A stretch of 64,000 nucleotides of DNA from Ruminococcus sp. (lineage in GTDB: Bacteria; Bacillota; Clostridia; Lachnospirales; Lachnospiraceae). Both the position numbers and the translations under genes were made by a program. The stretch is from the NCBI GenBank assembly GCA_023663085.1, contig JAMPIB010000005.1, positions 31,114 through 95,113 of the forward strand, read 5' to 3'. Under the pieces are notes generated by a model. It was given only the letters and a program-made list of their open reading frames with translations, had not been told where the DNA came from and made no database searches. Below, piece by piece: positions 36,218-45,967 of the stretch; position 1 is the first letter of the stretch; every line of letters begins with the position of its first letter.

Positions 36218-37335
36218 AAGCCTGCCTTTCTGTGACGTTTTTGTTTTAACGGTAAGATAAATGCCTCGTTGAACGCCATCACGATCCGGTAGAGCGCCGG
36301 TGACAGCAGGAACAGCTCCATTTTTTTCCTTTCGTTGGGATTTGCCACGCTGCATCCGTATATTTTATCGAATCTGTCTTCTTTACGATCTGCATTTTGT
36401 ATAATAACATCTGTTATTTCTCTTAAATACCGTTTTCGCTCCGGGATACGTTCTTTTTTCAACTGGTTATAAAAAAGAAGCAGCCTCTTAAAGAAAAAAT
36501 AATCATGCGTATCCGCCAGATCCTGCCTGCCGATCGACTTTAAAAAGGCCGTTTTTTCGCAATAGGCCGGTATATGATCTGTAAACGTGCGGGGATTGAC
36601 CCGCGTATTCATAATGCTGCCTTCTCTGTCTATTATATAATTATAACAGGCACTGTCAAGGTAAACACATCTGTCCGCATTGCTCAGAGCCACCGTCGCA
36701 AACATGATATCTTCATACCATTTACCTGTCGGGAAACTCAGGCTGTCCAGAACTTTTCTGCGGTACAGTTTATTCCAGGCAGCGTTCTGGATATCATATT
36801 CTTCCCGCTCCTCTACATAGCACTGTAATGCCTCCTGTCCTTCAAACACTACGGCCCGGTCTTTAGAAGCGTCTTGCGTATGCTCTTTCCCGACCCGCCT
36901 GTAGCGGCAGATGGCGATATCCGCCTCCTGTTCTAACAAAGAAGCAAGCATCTTCTCATACATATCCGCATCAATATAGTCGTCTCCATCCACAAAACCA
37001 ATAAAACTTCCTTTGGCAACAGCGATCCCGGCATTTCTGGCATCCGCAGGGCCTCCGTTTTCCTTATGGAGCACGATGATCCTCTCATCCGTATTGGCCA
37101 GTCTGTCGCAGATTCTGCCGCTTTCATCCGTAGAACCGTCGTCTACCAGAATAATCTCCAGATTCCGATAGGTCTGCGCAAGGATGGAGTTTATGCCCCT
37201 TTCTATATAAGAAGCGATATTATAAACCGCCACGATAACAGAAAGCAGTTCCTCCCGGTTCTCCGGTGGGATCGGCGCCGGAATGTAATGGTCTAAAATT
37301 TTCATGATGCCAAACTGTTCCTTTCCCTTTTTCAT
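36214..37335 (-). CDS. GT2 family glycosyltransferase
   Basis: This 373-residue GT-A enzyme has SVIVAVYNIASYIERGINS, ILVDDGSTDESGRICDR and the metal-binding GFVDGDDYIDADMYEK. A helical C-terminal part with FPTGKWYEDIMFAT resembles the acceptor region of capsular galactosyl- or rhamnosyltransferases. The start is uncertain: the ATG at 37335 has little ribosome site, and a second at 37305 follows GGGAAAGGAAC with long spacing. Its stop overlaps the start of the GT11 gene, so it is in the same operon. Confidence 0.88.
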   Translation of the reverse strand: MKKGKEQFGIMKILDHYIPAPIPPENREELLSVIVAVYNIASYIERGINSILAQTYRNLEIILVDDGSTDESGRICDRLANTDERIIVLHKENGGPADARNAGIAVAKGSFIGFVDGDDYIDADMYEKMLASLLEQEADIAICRYRRVGKEHTQDASKDRAVVFEGQEALQCYVEEREEYDIQNAAWNKLYRRKVLDSLSFPTGKWYEDIMFATVALSNADRCVYLDSACYNYIIDREGSIMNTRVNPRTFTDHIPAYCEKTAFLKSIGRQDLADTHDYFFFKRLLLFYNQLKKERIPERKRYLREITDVIIQNADRKEDRFDKIYGCSVANPNERKKMELFLLSPALYRIVMAFNEAFILPLKQKRHRKAGL

Positions 37336-37341
37336 TGTCAG

Positions 37342-39228
37342 TTATGAAGCCATAAACATCAGCACATACCATATCTGCTGCCGCCAGACATCCCGCCTGG
37401 TGAAATCCTCCCACATGCGCCATACGGCGTCGGGATTTAATAACCCCTGTTCTTTTATTTTCCGCCTATCCAGCAATCCTTCCGCCCAGACGCGCAGTTC
37501 CGGTTCCTTTAACCACTTATGCAGCGGAATGGCGAAGCCCTTCTTGGGACGCTCCATAAGTTCTTTCGGCACATAGCGGTACAAAATGTCACGCAGTATT
37601 TTTTTGGTCACATTCCCCTGCCGCTTATAAGCTATCGGCAGCGTCCAGGCAAATTCCACAACATCCTTATCCAGCATCGGCACTCTTGTTTCCAGAGAGA
37701 CCGCCATCGCCGTCCTGTCCACTTTGGTCAGGATATCGTCGGGATGATACATCAGCATATCCATCAGCATCAGATTATGCACCGGTTCCGGCAGATAACC
37801 GTCCTCATATTCTTCCATGACCGTCCGCCACCCGCCATGAGCGCCCTGTTTCGCAAGGCGTCCCTGCACATCTTCCGAAAGCAAAGAAAGGCCCTCGCCG
37901 ATCTCGGAACGTCTGTATAGATCCTCTATCCCGGAGGCGCCAAGCAGCCTCGCCCTGGTCGCCAGAGAACCGCTTTTTCCCCAGGGGCTGCGCAGAATGA
38001 CCGCACTTACAGGTTTGCGAATCATACCGGGAATCCCGGCTGTTTTTTGCCAGATACGCTCCATGGACTGATACGTCCGGTAACCACAGAAGAGTTCATC
38101 CCCGCCATCACCGCTTAAAGATACCGTAACGTGCTCTTTTGTCATCCTACTGACAAGATAGGTCGGTATCTGGGAAGAATCCGCAAAAGGCTCTCCAAAC
38201 ATCCCGCCTAACATCGGTATGACACGTCTGGCGTCCTCCGGGGTGATATACAGTTCCGTATGCTCCGTTCCCAGGTGCGCGGCGATCTCGCCGGCAATCT
38301 CCGCCTCATTAAAGCCTTCCTCCCGCATACCGATCGTATAACTTTTCACACGGCCGCCGCTCAAGTTCTGCATGAGCGCTACGATCGTAGGACTGTCGAT
38401 ACCGGCTGACAGAAAAGCGCCCACCGGCACATCTGCGACCATCTGCTGACGAATGGCATTTTTCAGTAACCTCTCCAGTTCCGCCGCCGCCTCTTCTTCC
38501 GACCCCTGGAAAAGATGCGTCTGCCCGTAATAAGCCGCCTGACGCATCGACCAGTAGGTACGCAGACTATACTCGGCAAACGGAGCCTTAATTTCTAATA
38601 TTTTACCGGGTTCCAGTTTATAAATATCCTCATAGACCGAATGGGGCGCCGGAATGTAGCCATAACGGAAATACGTCTCTAATATGCCGATATCAATCGG
38701 TTTATCAAAATTGTCCAGACAAGTCAATGAGTTCAGATCCGAGGCAAACGCAAAAGTCCTGCCGATAAAACCATAATATAAAGGTTTTTCACCCACTCTG
38801 TCCCGCGCCAACAATAACACATGTTCTTTTTTATCATAGACAGCAAGAGCAAACATGCCTTTACACATCTTCAACGTTTCATCCAGACCATATGCAGAAA
38901 CTGCTTCTAAAAGCACTTCCGTATCTGAAGTCCCTTTAAAAGCAGTTACTTTTTTCTCTGCCAGCAATTTCTCTCTGATATCGCGGTAATTATAAATTTC
39001 GCCATTATAAGCAATCACATAACGACCGTTATGTGACTCCATAGGCTGCGCGCCCCCGGAAGAAAGATCCACTATGGACAGTCTTCTATGTCCAAGCACG
39101 ACCTGTTTATCCTCCGTAGCCCAGACACCGGAGGCATCCGGCCCTCTGTGGCGCATCTTCTCATTCATCCGTCTGATATTTTCATAGCAGTCAAATTCCC
39201 CGTTGCAAAATCCGGCAATTCCGCACAT
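37342..39228 (-). CDS. asnB: AsnB-family glutamine-dependent amidotransferase
   Basis: This 628-residue protein has a class-II glutamine amidotransferase domain (Cys2 in MCGIAGF, MRHRGPDASG, YNGEIYN) and an asparagine-synthetase-like ATP-pyrophosphatase domain from about residue 245. The pyrophosphate loop reads SAGIDS (274-279) instead of the usual SGGxDS, with SGDGGDELFCGY present further on. In polysaccharide loci such enzymes can turn a uronic acid carboxyl into an amide (WbpS type), rather than make asparagine. With UDP-GalNAcA-type genes in the same locus this is the favoured role. The ribosome site is AAGGAG, 7 bases before the ATG. Confidence 0.87.
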   Translation of the reverse strand: MCGIAGFCNGEFDCYENIRRMNEKMRHRGPDASGVWATEDKQVVLGHRRLSIVDLSSGGAQPMESHNGRYVIAYNGEIYNYRDIREKLLAEKKVTAFKGTSDTEVLLEAVSAYGLDETLKMCKGMFALAVYDKKEHVLLLARDRVGEKPLYYGFIGRTFAFASDLNSLTCLDNFDKPIDIGILETYFRYGYIPAPHSVYEDIYKLEPGKILEIKAPFAEYSLRTYWSMRQAAYYGQTHLFQGSEEEAAAELERLLKNAIRQQMVADVPVGAFLSAGIDSPTIVALMQNLSGGRVKSYTIGMREEGFNEAEIAGEIAAHLGTEHTELYITPEDARRVIPMLGGMFGEPFADSSQIPTYLVSRMTKEHVTVSLSGDGGDELFCGYRTYQSMERIWQKTAGIPGMIRKPVSAVILRSPWGKSGSLATRARLLGASGIEDLYRRSEIGEGLSLLSEDVQGRLAKQGAHGGWRTVMEEYEDGYLPEPVHNLMLMDMLMYHPDDILTKVDRTAMAVSLETRVPMLDKDVVEFAWTLPIAYKRQGNVTKKILRDILYRYVPKELMERPKKGFAIPLHKWLKEPELRVWAEGLLDRRKIKEQGLLNPDAVWRMWEDFTRRDVWRQQIWYVLMFMAS

Positions 39229-39249
39229 GCTGATCTCCTTGCCTTTCTG

Positions 39250-40467
39250 TTAGTTTACTTTCCTGATACACTGTTCAAAATACGCCTGCCACTGTCTGTT
39301 GACCCGTTCGGGCGCCAGCCGCTCCTGCAAGCGGTGCGCCTCTTCTCCCAGCCGCTTTGCCAGTGCCGCATCCGATAGTACCCTGTCCATTGCCGCCACC
39401 AGAGCATCTTCCTCTCCGACCGGGATGACCAGACCGTTTTCGCCATCTTTTATCAGTTCAACCGTTCCGCCGCTCGGCACATCAGTCGCTATCACAGGCA
39501 GACCGAGGGCCATGGCTTCTATGAGGGCATTCGATACCCCTTCCGAATAAGACGTCAGCAAAAATAACGACGCTTTCTCTATCTGTCCTGCCACATCAGG
39601 GATGACACCCGGCAGAAAGACCCGCCCTGCCACGCCGAGGGAATCCGTCATTTCCTGTAAATATCCGTGAAGATCTCCTTCGCCGTAGATTGTCAGCGTA
39701 TATTCCGGATACCTGTCCATAAGACGCACAAAGGCGCGGATCATCATTTCATGATTCTTATTGGCATCCAGACGGCCCACCGAAACGATACGCTTCTCGC
39801 GCACGCCTTCATAGCGTGGTCTTAAAAAAGCCGGATTCAGGGAGTTTGGTAAAATAACAGCTGTTTTTCCAATCCTTCTGGAAAAAAAAGACCGGGAACG
39901 CTCTGTCTGCAGGATAATGCCTGCCGCGAAAGGGAATAAAATATCCGCCAGCGTCTTCATCAAAAAATTCGGATATTCCTCGGCGGCCTCGCCGACAACG
40001 GAAACAACCGGCTTTGTCTTCGTAAACATTGTTGTCACGACTGCCATAAAATTATTTTTTCCCACGCAGGATAATACCAGATCGGGCTGCTCTTTTTGCC
40101 AGATGCGATGGAGTCTGCCCACCCTGCGGAAAAAATTGACAAGCCTGCTCTTCGTTGTTTCCTGCGGAGTAATATCGGAAATGACCCGTGCTATCCCCGC
40201 CGGCAGTTCATACTCGTCCTCTTTCCGGTACTGCGTCACCATCACGACCCGGTAACCCTGCTTTAGAAAATACTCCGCCAGATTGATAAAGACCCGTTCC
40301 GCCCCGCCCTTGTTCAACGAACCGATATAAAAAGCCAGCTTATATGTTATTTTATCAGCCCGGTCAATCGAATCCTGCTCTGCAAGTTTTCCTGCATGCA
40401 AAGTGTTATTTTTTATTTTTTTACTGCCAATGTTGTTATTTAATTCATTTTGGTCGGTTTTTCGCAT
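39250..40467 (-). CDS. GT4 family glycosyltransferase
   Basis: This 405-residue protein has a variable, Asn/Lys-rich N-terminal stretch of about 45 residues and then the GT4 core, AFYIGSLNKGGAERVFINLAE. The C-domain opens with IVSVGRLDANKNHEMMIRAF, and the donor-binding loop is SYSEGVSNALIEAMALGLP. The core is closely related to the GT4 at 46974-48089. It lies between two AsnB-type genes, so it may transfer the sugar that these enzymes modify. The start at 40467 follows CAGGA at 10 bases. If translation began nearer the core the N-terminal tail would be absent. Confidence 0.87.
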   Translation of the reverse strand: MRKTDQNELNNNIGSKKIKNNTLHAGKLAEQDSIDRADKITYKLAFYIGSLNKGGAERVFINLAEYFLKQGYRVVMVTQYRKEDEYELPAGIARVISDITPQETTKSRLVNFFRRVGRLHRIWQKEQPDLVLSCVGKNNFMAVVTTMFTKTKPVVSVVGEAAEEYPNFLMKTLADILFPFAAGIILQTERSRSFFSRRIGKTAVILPNSLNPAFLRPRYEGVREKRIVSVGRLDANKNHEMMIRAFVRLMDRYPEYTLTIYGEGDLHGYLQEMTDSLGVAGRVFLPGVIPDVAGQIEKASLFLLTSYSEGVSNALIEAMALGLPVIATDVPSGGTVELIKDGENGLVIPVGEEDALVAAMDRVLSDAALAKRLGEEAHRLQERLAPERVNRQWQAYFEQCIRKVN

Positions 40468-40566
40468 TTTTATTGAATCCTGTTTTAATTTTCATCTGAT
40501 TTTAGGCGTTTTCTGACAAAATATGGCAATCTATGCCAGATAAATCTTGTTCGTTTTATCGTTCAT

Positions 40567-42483
40567 TTATCTACAGTAGTACTGATACCACTGTTGGAAT
40601 ACAAAAAAAGACCATGCAATCTTGGAATAGTTCGCTCCAGTAGCCGGGCCGGCATCTCCCGTCTTCATATACTTCTGTATCATATCCGAGGTGTAAGCCG
40701 CATCAAAGATTCCCTGTCTGCTTAAATACTCATAGCTGGCATAATCCAGTAATTGTTCCTTCAACGGCCCGCGCAGCCATTTATCCAGCGGCACACCGAA
40801 TCCAACCTTCGGTCTCTCCAGCAGTTCTTCGGGAATATAATCATAAGCGATCTCTTTGAGGATATGCTTCTTATCGCCATTCTTATACTTATATCCATGC
40901 GGGATCCGGTAAGAATACTCCATTACATCCGTATCCAGGATCGGGCATCTCGCCTCCAGCGAATACTTCATGGAGGCCCTGTCCACTTTACAAAGGATAT
41001 CTCCCGGCAGATAGGTATCCATATCCAGAAGCATCCTGCGTATCTGCCAGTCCTTTACGCCATACGCGCTCTCGCTCAGATAATGAATAGATAACGGTTG
41101 TTTTTCTATTGTTGCTTCACCGGCGTCCGGCCAGATATCCTTTATCATGGCTCTGGCCACTTTGGGATAATTTCCGGCGCCGAACTGCGTTTTGGCTTCT
41201 TTTTCACGATTCCCGGCGATCACGCGCACACGAAAGGGCAGTCTCTCTTCCAGTTCCGCCTGCTTAAATCCCGGCAGCTGACAGAGCCCGTGCACCATGG
41301 CGCCCGCCATATCCAGTTTCTGCGCCTGTCTGACATTTTCATAGATATTATAACCGCAGAAAAACTCATCGCCGCCATCCCCGGAAAGAGCCACTGTCAC
41401 GGATTCTCTGGCCAGTCTGGAGACAAGCATCGTGGCGATCTGCGAACTGTCTGCAAACGGCTCGTCATAATACTGCGGGATACTGTCAACCAGATCGAAC
41501 ATAGCCTGCTCGTCGATATACATTTCCGTATGGTCTGTTCCCAGATATTCGGCCACTTTCTTCGCATAGACGGCCTCATTGTATTTTTCCTCATGAAATC
41601 CTATGGAAAAAGTCTTCACCGGCGCGTCAGAATGCTCCTGCGCGATCGCCGTTACAAGAGAAGAATCATAACCGCCGCTTAAAAAAGACCCCAACGGCAC
41701 ATCCGCGATCATGCGGGCCGCCACAGATTTTTTTAACAGGCTTTTCAGTCCTTCTCTGGCCTCTTCATAACTTGCCACAGGAGACGCGCTCTGCTGCTTA
41801 TATATCTGTTTTAAATCCCAGTATTTCCATGTACTGATCTTTCCTTTATGAAAACGCAGCACGCTGCCCGGCTCTACTTTCCAGACGTCTTTAAAAATAC
41901 TGTCGGGCGCATTGATATACTGCTGGAACAGATAGCGCGAAAGTACTTCCGGCCTGATCTCATTCGTAAATCCCGGACATTTCATAATAGGTTTTAACTC
42001 CGAGGCAAAAACAATGCCCTCTTCCTGTTTCCAGAAATAAAGCGGCTTTTTTCCGATCCTGTCCCTGAATAAAAAGACTTCGCCGCTTTCCCTGTCATAA
42101 AGAGCGATCGCAAACATGCCGTTAAAACGCTTCACGCAGTCGCTCCCCCATTTCAGATAAGCGGCGATAATGACTTCCGTATCACAGTTTGAAGCAAACG
42201 GATAGTCGGAAAGTTCTTTTTTCAGTTCTGCAAAATTATAGATTTCCCCGTTATAAATAACACTCACTCTTTTATTCACAGAGTGCATGGGCTGATGCCC
42301 CAGCTGTGACAGATCCAGTATGGACAGTCTTCTCTGCGCAAAGCCGATCTGATAGCCATCCGACGTCTCATAAATTTCTTCCCCGCTGTCATCCGGACCG
42401 CGATGGATCATCGTATCGTTCATGGCCTTCAACTGTTCCAGCGTAATGTTTTTTCTGCTGATATATCCGCAAATACCGCACAT
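40567..42483 (-). CDS. asnB: AsnB-family glutamine-dependent amidotransferase
   Basis: This 638-residue enzyme has a class-II amidotransferase domain (Cys2 of MCGICGYIS, MIHRGPDDSG, VIYNGEIYNF) followed by a synthetase domain with an intact pyrophosphate loop, SGGYDS at 269-274, and SGDGGDEFFCGYN. It has the same layout as the copy at 37342-39228 but has diverged clearly, so it is not a recent duplicate. Two such genes around one GT4 suggest amidation of two carboxyl-bearing sugars, or two glycans. The ribosome site is CAGGAG, 7 bases before the ATG. The 99 bases after it hold a weak hairpin (TGGCA/TGCCA) and no clear terminator. Confidence 0.88.
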   Translation of the reverse strand: MCGICGYISRKNITLEQLKAMNDTMIHRGPDDSGEEIYETSDGYQIGFAQRRLSILDLSQLGHQPMHSVNKRVSVIYNGEIYNFAELKKELSDYPFASNCDTEVIIAAYLKWGSDCVKRFNGMFAIALYDRESGEVFLFRDRIGKKPLYFWKQEEGIVFASELKPIMKCPGFTNEIRPEVLSRYLFQQYINAPDSIFKDVWKVEPGSVLRFHKGKISTWKYWDLKQIYKQQSASPVASYEEAREGLKSLLKKSVAARMIADVPLGSFLSGGYDSSLVTAIAQEHSDAPVKTFSIGFHEEKYNEAVYAKKVAEYLGTDHTEMYIDEQAMFDLVDSIPQYYDEPFADSSQIATMLVSRLARESVTVALSGDGGDEFFCGYNIYENVRQAQKLDMAGAMVHGLCQLPGFKQAELEERLPFRVRVIAGNREKEAKTQFGAGNYPKVARAMIKDIWPDAGEATIEKQPLSIHYLSESAYGVKDWQIRRMLLDMDTYLPGDILCKVDRASMKYSLEARCPILDTDVMEYSYRIPHGYKYKNGDKKHILKEIAYDYIPEELLERPKVGFGVPLDKWLRGPLKEQLLDYASYEYLSRQGIFDAAYTSDMIQKYMKTGDAGPATGANYSKIAWSFFVFQQWYQYYCR

Positions 42484-42531
42484 AGCTTCTCCTGTTCCAT
42501 TCTAGCGTACCGGCCGTATAAACCGCAGCGG

Positions 42532-43290
42532 CTAGCGTTGATATTTATCAATAAAATAGTCCCTGTACTCTCCGAAATCCTTGCATTCCTGATCTATGGA
42601 ATCTATCAGTTCCACATATTTCTCCTGTACAAGCGCTCTGTAATTGTTAAAATTATTAAATCCCTCCCTGCACCATGCGAAGGGGTGCGTGAGGATCTGT
42701 ACCTTATCGTAGCCTTTGATATTCTCTGCATCCGGATAGCCATAGCGCCAGATATGATTGGCGTCCGACATATATTTAACGGCCACCGGCGTCTCTTCCG
42801 TTACTTTTTCCGCAAAGGTGAAAAAATCGTCCTGATAGGCGTTGATGATGCCCTCTAACTTGATATTTTCCCGCAATACATCCTTCGAGGGCCTGTGAAT
42901 GGAAAATTCGTCGATCCGGAAACCGAACATCTCGCTTAAGATATTCATCTCCTTTACGATCTGCCTGCGTATCTCTTCCATGTTGGTCATCCCGTTCAGG
43001 GCAAAATGCAGGCCGATATGCTGTCCTCTTTCGTGCATATCCTTTATCATGTCCATATTCCTTCGGGAGAGGATATTATAAGAATTATTCGTCCACTGGA
43101 AAAAGTAGGTAGACACAAAATCCATGCTCTGTTCGACTCTGGCCAGTTCATAAGCCCGCTCCACGCTGTATTCCACATCATGGCGCATAATGATAAAACG
43201 CTCTTTACCAAGCGCCTCCGCATAGTCGGCCTGCCGCCCCGTAGACTGTATGATCCTGATGATCTCCTTATAATCCTCGTATGAAAACAT
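42532..43290 (-). CDS. NodB-like polysaccharide deacetylase family protein
   Basis: This 252-residue protein probably has a distorted (beta/alpha)7 barrel of the carbohydrate esterase 4 type. The metal site is visible: RHDVE at 36-40 in place of the TFDD motif, and HIGLH at 91-95 fitting the family's HxxxH. A later SIHRPSKDVL and a C-terminal ILTHPFAW fit the remaining catalytic motifs. It has no signal peptide or helix, so it would act in the cytoplasm, for example removing an acetyl group from a lipid-linked amino sugar. Its own promoter (43318-43346) and a ribosome site (AAAGGAG) mark it as a new transcription start inside the locus. Confidence 0.78.
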   Translation of the reverse strand: MFSYEDYKEIIRIIQSTGRQADYAEALGKERFIIMRHDVEYSVERAYELARVEQSMDFVSTYFFQWTNNSYNILSRRNMDMIKDMHERGQHIGLHFALNGMTNMEEIRRQIVKEMNILSEMFGFRIDEFSIHRPSKDVLRENIKLEGIINAYQDDFFTFAEKVTEETPVAVKYMSDANHIWRYGYPDAENIKGYDKVQILTHPFAWCREGFNNFNNYRALVQEKYVELIDSIDQECKDFGEYRDYFIDKYQR

Positions 43291-43317
43291 TGCTCTTTCT
43301 CCTTTGCCGTTTCCTTT

Positions 43318-43346
43318 ATTATATACGCAATGGACAAATGTGGCAA
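43318..43346 (-). promoter_or_regulatory. Strong sigma-A promoter within the locus
   Basis: On the minus strand TTGCCA (43341-43346) and TATAAT (43318-43323) are 17 bases apart, so the -10 box matches consensus fully and the -35 box 5 of 6. The expected transcript starts about 20 bases upstream of the deacetylase gene start. This is the best promoter-like sequence I see in the window. Confidence 0.7.
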
Positions 43347-43358
43347 GAATTTACCAAA

Positions 43359-43374
43359 AGCGCCTCCGGGGACG
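43359..43374 (-). terminator. Weak hairpin after the SGNH gene
   Basis: Just after the stop codon the minus strand has GCGTC - 6 bases - GGCGC followed by TTTT. The 5-base stem has one G-T pair and the T-run is short, so it would be a weak terminator. Its position between the SGNH gene and the promoter at 43318-43346 fits a transcription unit boundary. Confidence 0.3.
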
Positions 43375-43380
43375 CAGTCA

Positions 43381-44457
43381 TTACCACTGTGCCTCTATCA
43401 CCGCATAGTCCCCGTTCCTTATCCGCTCCGCCACGACCGTCTCCGCTTCTTCGCTTTCCGTTTTCCATTTCTCGTAGGCCGCATCCCATGAGGCATAATC
43501 ATCATTGCCCCGCTTATCTTCAAAGCTGTAATTTGCCAGCAGATAGTCTTCCAGAAAAGCCGTGCACTTCTTCGCTCCGACCACGTTCGTATGACTCCCG
43601 TAATCGGCAAAATCCTCTTCAAAAACAATCCCTGTCTCTTCGTAATAATTATTCATGTTAAGAAAACGATATCCCGCCTCTTCAATGATATTCCCCATAT
43701 AATTATACATCTGCTGGTCTTCCATGCTTTCCCCGTAAGGCGAAACAATAAATAACGCTTGTAATTTATTTTCCTGTAAAAAAGCAAGCAGATCTCTCAA
43801 ACATTCTTCCTGCTCCGCCGGGATCGCCAGTTCCCCCTGCGCCCCGCCTGCCTCCGGCATGGGGATAGGGCCTACTTCATTTTTGATAAAAAAGCCTTTC
43901 AGATCACTTTCCTTCCGATAACGCCAGTGTCCCCACTCGGAAGGCAGGGCAAACATCTTCCAGTTGGTATGGTATTTAAACAGATCAATATAATAGCTTA
44001 AACGTTCCTCCGGTTCCGGCACCAGCGCCCGGATGGTTTCTCCCCGGTTGGCCGAATAGCGCAGATTGTCTGTCACTCCTCTCGTATAAGCCATATTCTC
44101 ACGCAGATCTTCATCCTTCATCGTATACATGCGCATTTCAAAAATATAAAGAGAGGGAGACTGTGTCTTTTCGGCTTCTTTTACCAGATATTTCATGGCT
44201 AAGGGCCTTTGTACATTAGAGGAGAGCGGATAGGCCGCGATACCGGTCTCGCCCCACAGCTTCGGCGCCGAATAATAGGGGAATACCGGGCTCGAACCGA
44301 TCATGACAATATCAATGGTATCCTCTTTTTCCGCATAAAAACCCGAAAACCGGTCTTTTACATCCCCGTTGGTACGGACGATATAAGATACAGGTATCAG
44401 GACAAGCCCGAAAAGCACTATAAAAATAACACTCTTTATTAAATCTCCACGTTTCAT
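43381..44457 (-). CDS. Membrane-anchored SGNH/DltD-like protein
   Basis: This 358-residue protein has one N-terminal helix (about 8-27) as an anchor, so the rest faces outward. The SGNH block I is IVMIGSSPVFPYYSAPKLWG, with the GSS serine at 55-56. The late FADYGSHTNVVGAKK supplies an Asp-x-x-His motif. Proteins of this shape (DltD, AlgX/AlgJ, PatB types) work with an MBOAT protein to place acyl groups on exported glycans. One MBOAT gene lies in the locus at 48157-49674. Which of the two SGNH proteins partners with it is unknown. The ribosome site is GGAAAGG. Confidence 0.77.
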   Translation of the reverse strand: MKRGDLIKSVIFIVLFGLVLIPVSYIVRTNGDVKDRFSGFYAEKEDTIDIVMIGSSPVFPYYSAPKLWGETGIAAYPLSSNVQRPLAMKYLVKEAEKTQSPSLYIFEMRMYTMKDEDLRENMAYTRGVTDNLRYSANRGETIRALVPEPEERLSYYIDLFKYHTNWKMFALPSEWGHWRYRKESDLKGFFIKNEVGPIPMPEAGGAQGELAIPAEQEECLRDLLAFLQENKLQALFIVSPYGESMEDQQMYNYMGNIIEEAGYRFLNMNNYYEETGIVFEEDFADYGSHTNVVGAKKCTAFLEDYLLANYSFEDKRGNDDYASWDAAYEKWKTESEEAETVVAERIRNGDYAVIEAQW

Positions 44458-44478
44458 GTTATCCTACTGCCTTTCCGT

Positions 44479-45930
44479 CTATAGATTTTTTCTGATAACA
44501 GACTTCTTATGATAATACTTGGCAAGCCCGACATTCACCCAGGCTGTAGGATCATCATCAAAATAAAAGCACTCAAAATTATCAATATATGCCGGCATCG
44601 GTATCACAACCTCCTCTTCCGGACAGGTCTCCAGATAATCATATATCGCCATACATTCCTCATGATAATCCTGATATGCGCCATTATGTACGGACTCGGC
44701 CACGACTACGAGCGCCGACTCGGAGAGAGATTCCGGCGCATTCAAAAAGGCTGCGAAAAGAACGATATAGAGCACCGCGCAGGCCGCCCTGTTTTCAGAA
44801 AGTCCCGCCCATTTATCCAGACAACAGCCGACAAATACGGCAAAATTCAAATACGAAAGCACGAGTATGACATCCAGAATGAAACAACATCTGTTCGGAA
44901 AGCCCGGCCCGCCATATCCCAGCGCTACCGGAAATGCAGTCACATAGCCTGCCGCCAGTCCCAGTATACTCACGATCCCATATGCCTTGAACGCCGCCTG
45001 TATCCTTTTGCCCAGATAAATTCCTGCTATCAGCATGATGATGAGCATCACGCCAAACATCGTTTCTTTTGTCAGCAGTCTGGTCTCCGACCAGACGTTT
45101 TTAACCGCCCATTTCAGAGACTGTACCGGCCGGAGAGAGGCGTCGCTGCCAGAGGTATGTCTTGCGAAATTTCCGGGTGCGACAGCATTGATCAGCGCTC
45201 CCACAATGCCGCTTATGCTGATAACAAAGTTACGGATAGATATTTTCCCGCTGGCCAGATAAAAGCCGAGCGTCAAAAGCAGTACCATATAACAGGCCGT
45301 CCCGCTGACGGTGAGCGAACCGCCTGCCGCAAAGAATACGCACACCGATGCACAGACTGTCAGCACTGTCTTTTTCTTTTTAGAATAACTATCGTTATTT
45401 AACGGGATCATACAGGTTACCGCCAGAAATAAAAAGGTATAGGGAATGCTGTACGCCACTGCTCCCGAATACCAGAAAAATATTTCCGTAAAAACTCTGG
45501 CATCCAGTATGGAAAAGAGGATAACGGTAAACAGTGTCAATCTGACAGAAAACATCCCCCCCCTCCTGCATAACAGGCCAAGAACCGTCCAGACCGCTCC
45601 GAACAGGGCCGCGAAAAAAAACAACACGTTCAGGATCATAATCATTTTCAACTGCGGCATTCCGAAATTGTTGATCGGGGAAAGAAATGCCTGTAAAAAC
45701 ATGGCGAAATAGGTTCCCTGCCAGGTCAGGTACATTTCTTTCATATACCGCAGCGACGCCATAAAATAATCCACGAACGAAACATGGAATGCACCGACCT
45801 GGACGCCGTGCGTAAAATCATCCCCCAGCAGCACTGTAAATGCGGCCGCGGCCATCATGACATACAGCATGAAGGCGATAGCCGCGCAGTTTATGAGTAC
45901 TATGATCTTCTGACTATATTTTTTCCACAT
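44479..45930 (-). CDS. GT-C-like membrane protein resembling DUF6056
   Basis: This 483-residue protein has about 11 predicted helices and is a paralogue of the gene at 30771-32375. It has LLGDDFTHGVQVGAF in the first outer loop, TWQGTYFAMFLQAFL, APGNFARHTSGSDASL in a central outer loop (the other copy has APGNGMRASTQLEA), and the terminal WVNVGLAKYYHKKSV. The acidic pair in the first loop and the overall topology suggest a polyprenyl-phosphate-sugar-dependent transferase at the outer face. No reaction has been assigned to this type with certainty. GAGGA lies 6 bases before the ATG. Confidence 0.72.
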   Translation of the reverse strand: MWKKYSQKIIVLINCAAIAFMLYVMMAAAAFTVLLGDDFTHGVQVGAFHVSFVDYFMASLRYMKEMYLTWQGTYFAMFLQAFLSPINNFGMPQLKMIMILNVLFFFAALFGAVWTVLGLLCRRGGMFSVRLTLFTVILFSILDARVFTEIFFWYSGAVAYSIPYTFLFLAVTCMIPLNNDSYSKKKKTVLTVCASVCVFFAAGGSLTVSGTACYMVLLLTLGFYLASGKISIRNFVISISGIVGALINAVAPGNFARHTSGSDASLRPVQSLKWAVKNVWSETRLLTKETMFGVMLIIMLIAGIYLGKRIQAAFKAYGIVSILGLAAGYVTAFPVALGYGGPGFPNRCCFILDVILVLSYLNFAVFVGCCLDKWAGLSENRAACAVLYIVLFAAFLNAPESLSESALVVVAESVHNGAYQDYHEECMAIYDYLETCPEEEVVIPMPAYIDNFECFYFDDDPTAWVNVGLAKYYHKKSVIRKNL

Positions 45931-45967
45931 AATGATTCCTCATTCCAACCCGGAAACAAATCCGGAT

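Noticed and set aside
40468-40566. Promoter TTGCCA with TAAAAT before the GT4 gene
   Set aside because: The boxes are 19 bases apart, longer than normal, and alternatives nearby are equally weak, so I do not list it as a feature.
37342-42483. Calling both AsnB proteins housekeeping asparagine synthetases
   Set aside because: Two divergent copies embedded in a glycan operon next to uronic-acid genes make a sugar-amidating role more likely, though it cannot be proved from sequence.
44509-45402. Long open frame of 297 codons on the plus strand
   Set aside because: It lies fully antisense to the GT-C gene at 44479-45930, has no recognisable domain and is rich in His/Arg/Gln as expected for a reverse-frame shadow of membrane-protein codons.
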